A stretch of 64,000 bases of DNA from Ophioderma brevispina (taxonomy: Eukaryota > Echinodermata > Ophiuroidea > Amphilepidida > Ophiodermatidae): the NCBI GenBank assembly GCA_023653785.1, contig JAMKCH010001690.1, positions 1-64,000 on the forward strand, in the 5' to 3' direction. The notes beneath the pieces were generated by a model. That model searched no databases. It was given only the letters and a program-made list of their open reading frames with translations, and was not told the origin of the DNA. A program made the translations under genes and the position numbers. Position 1 is the stretch's first letter, and every line of letters starts with the position of its first letter. Shown piece after piece: positions 50,501-59,185 of this stretch.

Positions 50501-50697
50501 CATAGCAATAGATGCTTGGGTGTCTAAATAGTGCTCCCCATGGTCCCCCCCCCCGACAAGAGAAACACACTGGGAACCTACTACATTGGTACATCGAGGC
50601 GAGTAATCTGTCTATAAATCATTCTGTGCTTTCATTCGTTGTGGAAAAAAATCTATGACATGGATGATGACATACTAGTATGCGTTTTGGTATGCAG

Positions 50698-50781
50698 ATT
50701 ATTATTGGTACTGCTATTTCTTATGGTGGGCCATTTGAGCAACCGATATGATTTGGACACTGTAGGCGATATACCAATTGG
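50698..50781 (+). CDS. SLC26-like: SLC26 exon 6, with one extra base: TM9 region
   Basis: The acceptor GTATGCAG precedes it and the donor GTAAGT follows. It starts IIIGTAISYGG, matching the family's VIIGTGISY after PIPIELIV. It should then read HLSNRYDLDTVGDIPIG, like the family's YNVDVVGDIPTG. The two halves are in different frames: the exon is 84 bases where 83 are needed to meet exon 7 in phase 2. The simplest reading is one extra G in the GGG run near 50730. Taken literally it hits a TGA soon after. The flanking splice sites are intact, so an assembly indel is likely, but a real mutation is possible. Confidence 0.85.
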
Positions 50782-51610
50782 GTAAGTTGGAAAACCTTGA
50801 AAAATTGCATCATATCCAGAGGTTATATTTTTTTAGCAGATTTGAACTAGAGTCCCGAAGACATTTGTCAATAAGTGCTTAACCTCACAGTGTGCCCTTT
50901 CATGCATTATACAAACATTGAATTAAAGTGGTGTGGATGGTCCAATATCTATCACAAAGCCATCACACATTTTCATGTTCAGTATTTGTATGTATGAAAT
51001 TCTTGCTATTGCACATAAATCTACCATTACATACTTGTGCAACGCTAGAGCTAGAATATTACATTTATTCTTTGGTGTGTTACTGAGATTGATTTTACAG
51101 TTTGGCAAAATAATGTTTCTGTTATACATAATCATTTCCTAGCCTGTATTATTACCATGTGTTCAATTATTTTTACCAAGTCCATTGTTAATCATGTTTA
51201 CATAATTTTGTTTCACAGTTGATTAGACCCCTTTTTGGCTCACTCCATTCCAGTTGAAAACATGAATGGTTAATAATAATAATAATCATCAGTTTTGATA
51301 TATGCTTAATCCCTGTAACAGCTCAAAGCACGTTGCATTATTATGAATTGTGTCCTTCAGAAATCGTCACAATCATTATAAGCTTCATTTAGGTGGATGC
51401 TCAAAGATTGCCTTACAAGCGCCAAGCCTGTCAGCATTTTTAAGTTTGTAAATTCCCCCTAAACAGCTTCCCAGATTTGCTGGGTCGACAGGCCAATTGA
51501 GATTAAGTATGTTGCCCAGGGATACAACATGTTAATCACAATGATGCTCGAACTCATGATTTTACGTCTAATGATCACAAGTCCTGTGCTTTTCAACTAG
51601 ACAACACATG

Positions 51611-51765
51611 CTCTCGGTTCATGGTTAGAGTTCTAGATTCATGATCAGAAGGTTGTGGGCTCGAAACCTGTCCGAGTGCTTGGGTATGGCATACCCTGAA
51701 AAGGTAATCAAGACTCACTGTGCAGAAGCCGAGTTTTTCCCTTCAGTGTCTTGAAGGAGAGGTAA
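51611..51765 (+). mobile_element. tRNA-like SINE, decayed
   Basis: CATGGTTAGAGTTCTAG (A box-like) is followed by GGGCTCGAAACCTGTCCGAG (B box-like). No stable cloverleaf was seen. Confidence 0.55.
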
Positions 51766-51881
51766 TTGTTCCTTGAAAATAAAACTTTTGTAAACCAGGT
51801 GTAAAAGTTGGTAGTGCTTTCACACAGCTTCATTGATGAAATTCAGGTCCATCTTGTGCATCTCTCATTCTAATTTTGCAG

Positions 51882-52029
51882 TTTGCCTAGCCCGATTGTG
51901 CCACCCATGAAGTACATCAGTATAGTCATCGGCGATGCTTTTACCATCGCTATTGTCACCTTCTCTGTTGCAGTGTCCATGGGGTTCATATTTGCTAAGC
52001 GAAACAATTATGAAATTGATGCTAATCAG
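51882..52029 (+). CDS. SLC26-like: SLC26 exon 7: TM9-TM10 linker and helix
   Basis: The acceptor TAATTTTGCAG precedes it and the donor GTTTGT follows. One base completes the Gly of exon 6, then 49 codons are open, about residues 327-375. It reads GLPSPIVPPMKYISIVIGDA then FTIAIVTFSVAVSMGFIFAK and ends NNYEIDANQ. These match the family's GLP-P-VP, GDAFAIAIVGFAVSISL-K and GYEVDGNQE landmarks. It is clean. Confidence 0.95.
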
Positions 52030-53452
52030 GTTTGTAAAAGCAACACATGAAAAGTTGTGTGATTTTTGCTCAAATGTAAGTCACAAGTAGAGGGTGTATT
52101 GAGTCAATCCCATAATGCACCAGTTTTGGGAAATTTTACCTCAATAAGGTCATGTGATCCCAAGTCATATTCTTAACACATACAAACCCTGACTTTTACA
52201 CTAATTTTAGACCACAAAGTGTTTGTATTTAGGAAATTATTAGCATGGTAATGAAATGTCTTGTGGTTCTTAAACTTTTGGAACAATTTTTCCCTAAGTA
52301 CTGGCATGTGTTTAGTATAGTACAATATATGCACATTGCATTGCATTATGGGATTGGTTCAAAACACCCTCTGGTGCACAACCATTTTACTTGTGGAAGT
52401 ACTTACAGAGTTGTTCTCACTTATACCATGTTCAGTCTTGCGTTGACAGTGACATCAGTGGATGTTAAGGTTACGCAGCCCTGAAAACGCTTGCACTCTC
52501 CTCGGAATCACAAAATAAAGGTGCCACATTTGAAACACTAGCGAGAATAAAAAGATGTGTCATTACATCACTATCAACTCGATAGCAAACAAAGTATAGG
52601 TGATATAAAGCAGTACATAAACTTTTTTTTTACTATGTATGGTGTATCTAAATCAGAGTGCCACCATACCTAGCATCACATCAAGTATTTATGCAAATGG
52701 GCTTCAGCATTTATGGTGCTGTGTTTGTGATTCAATTCAGTGTTTTAAACACTTTTATGTTTTTTACCTTAAGTTAGAATCTGGCTGTGTAGTTTAAACA
52801 GAACAAAATTATAAGTAAGTGGATTTTGTACCCATTTTCCCTGTTGAATTCACCATATTATAGAACCTTATTCGTATTAAATTGGCTCTTCCCTGCCATT
52901 GATAAGGCATAACCACCAATGCTCAACCAGTCAAAACTGCCCTGCTTACTTGAATTTTAAAAAAAAAAAATGAGGCAGTTCAACCAGACTGTGAATCACT
53001 GCCGGGCCATATGGAAGAACAGAGGAATACTTAAGTTTTCCTCTGAGTTTGGGTCGAGAAACCGAGAGAAACTGCGAAACCGCTGAGAACGAGCCCTACT
53101 GGGGATCAAATGTGAGACCTCATTGGTGAGCGGCAATCGAAGATACGCTGCGCCAACCCGTTCCCCATGTGTGACGGTACACATAATGTGTAAGTCACAA
53201 TCTTAAAAAAAAATGAAGATGGGATTTGGGGATGAAGTTGTTATTGAGCATGCTCCATTTACAATTTTCACAACAAGGCCATGTTAGGAGCGTCCATATC
53301 AAGGATACACGCGGCCCCGGATCGGCTTACTCAGCTGAATAAATCCTGACACCACCACAAGCCATTACCAATGACTCGTGGACACGCTAAGAAGACAACA
53401 AGGCTTACAACAATCAATGTATCTATCATTATTTCTGTTCACTCCCTATTAG
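52030..53452 (+). other. SLC26 intron 7 (1.4 kb)
   Basis: Apart from a minus-strand SINE-like piece (52996-53190), this is AT-rich sequence with no domain, RNA or clear repeat that I recognise. The open frame at 52245-52484 has no family resemblance. Confidence 0.7.
52996..53190 (-). mobile_element. tRNA-derived SINE, minus strand
   Basis: On the minus strand GAACGGGTTGGCGCAGCG gives an A box-like head and TCACATTTGATCCCCAGTAG a B box-like word. CTCGGTTTCTCGACCCAAAC follows as the body. Confidence 0.65.
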
Positions 53453-53566
53453 GAACTGTATGCCATTGGAGCCAGCAATGTCTTCTGTTCCTTCTTCCTT
53501 TGCTATCCTGCTGCATCATCACTGTCAAGATCACTACTGCAGGAGATTGCAGGGGGAACAACTCAG
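53453..53566 (+). CDS. SLC26-like: SLC26 exon 8: anion-binding region (TM10)
   Basis: The acceptor CCCTATTAG precedes it and the donor GTGAGT follows. It is 114 bases, phase 0, about residues 376-413. It opens ELYAIGASNVFCSFF and continues LCYPAASSLSRSLLQEIAGG to TTQ. In prestin and its relatives this segment carries the Ser and Arg residues around the central anion site; SLSRS with its Arg is kept here. The preceding stretch is LCYPAAS where most family members have QTFSISCS, so the helix entry differs from the common form. It is clean and in frame. Confidence 0.95.
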
Positions 53567-53860
53567 GTGAGTAGTATTAGTCTTGCCAAGTATTGTACTG
53601 TAAGCAATATTAACCTTTGCGTTAGGCCCTTAAAATTGATTTTTAGTTTCTCGTAGCAGTGGCCTCTGAAAAGTGAGGACTGAGGAGGGGTGCGTTTTTT
53701 AATTTTTCCATTCCCCAATTATGCTAAAATTTGGCTGTTTTCACCGAAAAATGATATTACCACAGACTTTCAGCCGCATCAGAAAAATGGTGAGGCCTTT
53801 TTTTTCTTTTAATTTTACAAGGAACAGACCCCTAGAGGTCTTTAAAATCACATGAAAGTT

Positions 53861-54454
53861 TTTTTTCCCAATTTCTTTCTGTTTTTATTGGGTTTTCAAA
53901 AATCACAAGCAGCAATTACAAACAATCACAATTACAAAACAGGATTCAGCAAAAACATAGCAAGAAAAAGATCACACACAGGTAGTACATATGAGATATA
54001 CACCAGATGAATAGCACCAATTTTTGGAAAAAGACATGCACTATGTTACAGACTTAAAGGAAGAATCAAAAGTCGAACCTCCATTTTCTAAAATGGCTTG
54101 AAAGTTTCCCCCTTTTCATAGCAACAGAGTATTCGGTCTCCCTATTAACCTTAATAAAAGCTTTACAAGCTGCAAAAGCGGGCTTCTTACATTGAAACTT
54201 ACAAATATAATATTTGACACACAAAAATAAATAAGTGAGAAAGTTATCCTTAAAAACCCCAAACATCTTTTAAGGTTTTCCATAAAGCAATTGCGTTTAA
54301 TGATTTTCTTTTTAAAATTAATCATAAAGATTCCCAACTTTGTGACTTTTGTAAAAAATTTCCTGAAACAGTTACTCATATTTTTTGTGAATGTGATTAT
54401 GTTAAGCCTATTTGGGATGATCTTGTCAGCATCATTCAGGATAAACATGATATT
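53861..54454. mobile_element. LINE fragment with 5' inversion, flanked by 17-bp target duplication
   Basis: AAATCACATGAAAGTT stands at both edges (53845-53860 and 54456-54471). On the minus strand the left part codes KYYICKFQCKKPAFAACKAF and SSHFRKWRFDF, a stop, AATAAA and an A-run (T on plus) at the border. The right part (about 54270-54454) codes on the plus strand FHKAIALNDFLFKINHKD then LCDFCKKFPETVTHIFCECD, the zinc knuckle that normally precedes that C-terminus. The two parts are head to head, as left by twin priming. Frames are otherwise short and broken. Confidence 0.85.
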
Positions 54455-55247
54455 GAAATCACATGAAAGTTACTGTGGATGAATGATAACACAAATAGGC
54501 CTATCATCCATCAAAATTTCAGGATTAAAAACATACTAATTTAAGAAAATTGCAAATTAAACAAAAAAATTGGCCTTATCCCAAAAAGTGAGGAGGGAGG
54601 GCTACAAGAATCTGATAATTTTTAATGCAGCCTTTTGAATATTTTGTGAGAAATTGCTGTAATGCAAAGGCTGGCTATCAATTTTCAGTTTTGTGTATGG
54701 AAACTAACGCCTTATACAGTAAGTAGGATTAGGGTGGGTAAGTAAAATATTTCGTCAGATTCTGGATTTTTTTTTTATTTTTTAAAATGTAATTTCATGA
54801 TCCACACAGCCCTGTCCTTCAAAAAGTTGAGATTTTTTATCATTTGGAACTTTGTCATCAGAAACAGTGGTGCAATTATAATTTGTGTTGTGGGTATTGC
54901 ATGCAGATTTGATATACTCTGGAAGAAATGTGATTTTGTATTTTTTGTCTGTAAATGGACAGATTACAACACATCAATTGGACACCCTGATACAAACATT
55001 TGCTCATAACATCAAAACATACCATCAGGATCAACTTAAATTTTGGAAGTAAGCTTTTGTCAAGGATATGTGATGAACTATTACAAAAATGAAGATGCTA
55101 GCATTCCAAAAGAATGTTCCAAAAATGCAATGAAAAAAATTACACATCCTTAGAAAAGGCACTTTGGCTTTAGGGTTTTCTATTTTCTGTTGGTCAGTGG
55201 AGTAGATTGGACATCAGATCTCTTTGATTTGTCTTGTTGTTTTGTAG

Positions 55248-55325
55248 ATTGCTGGGACTCTGTCATGTATGGTTATTCTACTAGTGTTGTTGTTCATGGG
55301 GCCTCTTTTTGAACCATTACCAAAG
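55248..55325 (+). CDS. SLC26-like: SLC26 exon 9: hydrophobic helix (TM11)
   Basis: The acceptor TGTTTTGTAG precedes it and the donor GTGAGT follows. It is 78 bases, phase 0, 26 codons, about residues 414-439. IAGTLSCMVILLVLLFMGPL then FEPLPK matches the family's LAG-LA-LMVLLVLLFIGPLFEPLPK. It is clean. Confidence 0.95.
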
Positions 55326-55409
55326 GTGAGTTACATTAACTGATCATCTGATGCCTAAGAAATTTGTATGTAAAAGGGTATAGTTTTCCAGTAAGCAATT
55401 AGTAGTATT

Positions 55410-55482
55410 AACCTTCATTTAACCCCTAACCTTAACCGTAATCCTAAACCCCAAACCCTAACCTAATCCAAAACCCTGAATT
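55410..55482. repeat. Degenerate CCCTAA-like tract
   Basis: A run of words such as CCCTAACCTTAACC and CCCCAAACCCTAACC resembles worn telomere-type repeat (TTAGGG on the other strand). It is too irregular to call a true interstitial telomere. Confidence 0.5.
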
Positions 55483-55495
55483 CTATCCAAAACAA

Positions 55496-55793
55496 TAGTG
55501 GCGTACCAAGGCAGTCAATCCAGAGGGGGCAGAATTCCCAAGTCGTTCCAACAAAGGGGGCAAAATTTATAAGCAGTCCTGGTAATTTGCTCCAATTAAG
55601 TCTGAACTTGACGAAATGTACGAGTAACAAGCGTAAAATGCCAAATTCACTTTAATTTGCCCAAATTTAGGCTGAAATTGGTCAAAATTCCTTGAAGAAG
55701 AGGGATGAAAATGCATTTTTGGTCCATATCATCCCACTTTTTCGAGCCAGAGAGGGCAACTTGGCCCCTGACCCCCCAGTCAGTACGCCACTG
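55496..55793. mobile_element. hAT-like MITE with perfect 8-bp duplication
   Basis: CAAAACAA at 55488-55495 and 55794-55801. The ends TAGTGGCGTACC and GTACGCCACTG are inverted (CAGTGGCGTA type). It is 298 bases with no coding frame. Confidence 0.9.
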
Positions 55794-56314
55794 CAAAACA
55801 AGTGTTTATTTCATAATTTTGTATATGTCTGCTATTTATTGGTTTATTGCTAAGTGTATGAGATCCTAGTTATACATACACAAATAATCAAGTTGTTTGT
55901 ATATGGGGATCTACAATTGGCTGTGAAAGTGGGAATGTGTGTATGTGGTTACGTGGATGATCGGGGTACTGTTTGGGTTTTGATTTCCCATACTCTTCTT
56001 TCTTTCTCAAAACAGTGACATTGGGTTTCTTCACTTGAGAATTTGTATTAGGCAACAGAATGCCCCATGCATGCAGTATACAACAAATTTCATTTCTACT
56101 GCATATGCCAAAAAACATTTACGACTTTTAGGTTTCAGGTTTATGCGGGTGCAGATGCATAAGAGACATAATGCCTAACTTTCTACATCTTGCTTCTTGT
56201 GTGGAAAGTTAGGCATTATGTATCTTATCCATCTGCACCAGCATATACCTGAAATCTAAAGGTTGTTATTGTAGTGAGACAAATGCATAATGTTATTCTT
56301 CCTTTTCATCACAG

Positions 56315-56410
56315 AGTGTATTAGCGGCTATTGTGGTCGTAGCATTGAGAGGAATGTTCCGCCAGTTCAAGGACATCAAAGTCCATTGGAAATACTCAAA
56401 AATTGATTGT
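56315..56410 (+). CDS. SLC26-like: SLC26 exon 10: TM12 and following linker
   Basis: The acceptor TTTTCATCACAG precedes it and the donor GTAAGT follows. It is 96 bases, phase 0, 32 codons, about residues 440-471. It reads SVLAAIVVVALRGMFRQFKD then IKVHWKYSKIDC, matching the family's VLAAIVIVALKGMF-QF-D---WK-SKID. It is clean. Confidence 0.95.
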
Positions 56411-56459
56411 GTAAGTATGACAGATGTTGTTGCTGATGAAGGTGGTGATTTATTTTGTC

Positions 56460-56628
56460 CACCCAGAAGTAAGGAGTGATGTCATAGCTTTCACCCAGGG
56501 TTAAATGTGCGCATCGCGGTAAGTCACAGCTGCAATTGCGAGCGTACGAAGTCGGCGTGCTTGATATACGCACAAGATGTCTGTATGAAAGTGATGACAT
56601 TACTCCTTTCTGTGTGGATGAAGTATAG
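56460..56628. mobile_element. TATACTTC-type MITE, worn copy
   Basis: AAGTAAGGAGTGATGTCATA at left and GACATTACTCCTTTC..GATGAAGTATAG at right, with AGCGTACGAAGTCGGCGTGC in the middle as at 11635. Confidence 0.75.
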
Positions 56629-56753
56629 CGTGAGTGTGAGTTCAGTGATGAAAAAGTGTATTGATGTGTAAGTATAAATCAGTTAGCATCCTGCGTCACT
56701 TCTTTTGTTACTGCGAATCCATTCCTGTAGATCATTATAGCCCATCGTTTTAA

Positions 56754-57288
56754 AGGGCTTTGGTCCCATCACTAATAGCCTCATCCCCAGAACCCCAGAT
56801 TTTAGTGGAAGACGTCAACATTTTGGTATAAAAAGAAAGCTACTATTTTTCTCATTTACCCAATGAAATCTTGGGGCTTAAAGGCTGACTCAGAGATTTC
56901 CAGATGAGGGTGCCATCACTTTTCAAAGAAATTGTGTTTTTTGCATATACATAATACTTGTCCATGTACTAGTCACTGTGTGAACTAGCTAAGCTCAAAT
57001 CAAAGTCATTCATATGAAAAAACACGACTTTGATATAAAATTCCGGGTCCGGAATTTTTGTGGCACGTAATACTGTACAAATATGTTTACTGCATCAAAA
57101 CAAAAGATCAAATTCATCTCAAACTTTGGAATTGTGCATTTTAAGTTACTATCTTTAATTCTAGTCGACTGTTTTTAATTATTACACAAACAAAATTTAT
57201 TTCAAAATCTCTGAGTCAGCCTTATTAAGGATGTTTGGTATTCTATCAAGATGAAAACTGTATATACTTAAATTGGGCCATCACCCTT
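56754..57288. mobile_element. GGCCCGATC MITE family, copy 4, interrupted
   Basis: TTAA at 56750-56753 and 57289-57292. The ends AGGGCTTTGGTCCCATCAC and ATTGGGCCATCACCCT. A second element (56882-57224) splits it between GAAATCTTGGGGC and GGATGTTTGG. Confidence 0.85.
56882..57224. mobile_element. TTAA-flanked MITE nested in another MITE
   Basis: TTAA at 56878-56881 and 57225-57228. The ends AGGCTGACTCAGAGATTTCC and AAAATCTCTGAGTCAGCCT are inverted. Confidence 0.87.
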
Positions 57289-57605
57289 TTAATGCATATT
57301 CATGTACGAGGTCATTAATAAAAGGCGTACTAATGGTTTATATCCTTAGCGCTCGACTGCTTTGAAGAATATGATGAAAAAAACATCCAAGGGAAAGATT
57401 GAATATCAACCACATAGCCAATTACTATGCATGATACACGGGTTGAATTGCCACTTTTGTCTACAAATTCAGTCATATATTTTACAATGTGGTTACCCAT
57501 TGTTATAGAAAATGAAAGGCAACTGGTGCATTATGCTGCTGTTGTGAAAGTCTAAGCATTAGTGGTTAGTTTGCATTTGTGGTTGTCATTAGGGTTAGGG
57601 TAGTG

Positions 57606-57792
57606 CAGGGGTTCTCAATTATATTAGCTGAAGGGCCAGAGAATGCCGAACATGTTTGAAAATTCCCTACTTGAGGGCCAAATACACCTGAAATTCTTAT
57701 GTTTCCCTTTATATTTTAGAGCAAGTCGAGGGCCAAAAATCAATGGATGGCGGGCCGGATTTGGCCCGCGGGCCGCCTATTGAGAACCCCTG
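57606..57792. mobile_element. hAT (Charlie-like) MITE with perfect 8-bp duplication
   Basis: GGGTAGTG at 57598-57605 and 57793-57800. The ends are CAGGGGTTCTCAA and TTGAGAACCCCTG. The inner words GAGGGCCAAA and GGCCCGCGGGCCG are typical of such elements. 187 bases. Confidence 0.93.
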
Positions 57793-58312
57793 GGGTAGTG
57801 TGATGATAGAGATACTGACAGTATTAGCAACAAAGCATTCATGATGTGCACTGTGCAGTGAAAGGCATCTCAATATGTTTTCCAAAATGAGCAAAATAAA
57901 CAGAGCAAAACACAAATGACAAAGGTGTTAAACATGATTCTATAATCATGGAAAAATGTTGGAACACTTTGTCCGATTTAGGGAAAGAATTGATTCCCTA
58001 TCCCCCAAGGCAATGTTGACCCGAGTCATGTTGTAGCAGCCTCGCAAGGTCCCCCAACACTGATTGATGTGGGTGGGACGGATATGGTAAAGGGGAAGAC
58101 ACCTGCTTTCTAATTAACAATTACCCAATTCTGATCTCAGTTGTGAACATGGGAATGGTTCCAATATGTTGCATCAAGTATACCAACTATTTTTTTTTCT
58201 GATTGCAGGAGTACACATGTGATGCTTAATCCAAATTGGGATAGAACATTATGAAAAATTGAACTGAGTCTTTAATGTTGAATCTTATTGGTTAGGTCAT
58301 TTAGTTGCCCTA

Positions 58313-58546
58313 AGGTCACTGGTGGTCCTGAGGAGGATCACTGGTGGTCCTGAGGAGGATCACTGGTGGTCCTGAGGAGGATCACTGGTGGTCCTGAGGA
58401 GGATCACTGGTGGTCCTGATGAGGGCCCACCTGGTGACCCGATAGGGCCCACTGGGACCCTAATGAGGGCCACTGGTGACCCTGATGAGGGGCACTAGTG
58501 ACCCTGTGAGGGTCACTGGGGACCCTGATTAGGGTCCACTGGTGAC
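58313..58546. repeat. 22-bp minisatellite
   Basis: GGATCACTGGTGGTCCTGAG repeats with a perfect 22-base period about five times, then continues as worn 22-24 base units (GGGCCCACTGGGACCC and similar) to 58546. It lies in intron 10. Confidence 0.93.
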
Positions 58547-59006
58547 CGATGATTGAACATTCCTTTAACAGAATAATACAGTGATGCTGCCTTTATTCCT
58601 AAAACTTCTGAAATTATCATGGTCACCAGTGAAGAAGGACACTAAATCACCCAACCGGAAATCTGCTTACATGAAGATCAGTTGTGAATCATGACATGAT
58701 ATTTACACCAGCCACGGTGCTGTTAAATCAGAAAAGTGTTTGAACTTAAATACCTCTCCAAATAAATATGATGTAGAAACCTTTAACGAAAAAGGTTCAC
58801 AGCTTTGATTGTCATCTTGTACTTTTGTTGGTTCAACTTTTAAGCATAAAACTATATAGGAAAAAAAGAAAAAATGATTTAGAGTCCTTTCTAGTAGGCC
58901 TTAGTCATGGACTAAGGTTAAAACCAGGACTTAATTCTTTGTGAATGTTAAGTGTCATGCTTTAAAAGTACTTAAATCAGACATTTCTTTCCCCAACCGA
59001 CTTCAG

Positions 59007-59185
59007 GTAATCTGGCTAGTGACATTCTTAGCTGTCGTCTTACTAGGATGGCCCTTGGGTGGCCTTGCTCTGTTGGTGTGCTATTGCCATTTTGACTGTT
59101 ATAGCAGGACACAGCGCCCTGTAAGAAGCATTCTGGTAGAATACCAAATACCAATATATACAGAGACATCCAATACTATGAGATG
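59007..59185 (+). CDS. SLC26-like: SLC26 exon 11, frame-disrupted: last membrane helices into STAS
   Basis: The acceptor CGACTTCAG precedes it and the donor GTGAGT follows. The start VIWLVTFLAVVLL matches the family's VWLVTFLAVVLLDLD. The middle shows the right words in changing frames: PLGGLALLVCY in one, then AIAILTVIAG in the next, then RTQRPVRSIL back in the first. The end reads RIPNTNIYRDIQYYEM only in another frame, one G short after ATTCTG. The length (179) is one base short of a multiple of three. The literal single-frame reading stays open but gives an implausible protein, so an open frame here is misleading. At least three indels are needed. Confidence 0.85.

Larger units (their letters stand above)
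42624..50697 (+). other. SLC26 intron 5 (8.1 kb)
   Basis: The intron holds a tRNA-derived SINE (43115-43390), a MITE (43815-44140), a large tandem duplication (45575-48077), inverted-repeat elements (48525-49101, 49169-49278) and a TG-rich simple-sequence tract (50345-50500). The stretches 44150-44880 and 49290-50330 show nothing I can name. Confidence 0.75.
56411..59006 (+). other. SLC26 intron 10 (2.6 kb)
   Basis: This intron is packed with elements: a MITE (56460-56628), a nested pair (56754-57288), a hAT-like element (57606-57792) and a 22-bp minisatellite (58313-58546). The stretch 57820-58300 shows nothing I can name. Confidence 0.75.

Noticed and set aside
50284..50594. Minus-strand His/Thr-rich open frames as a protein
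   Set aside because: They translate a TG/GC simple repeat in three frames at once.
55410..55482. Interstitial telomere marking a chromosome fusion
   Set aside because: The CCCTAA-like words are too irregular and the tract too short to support it.
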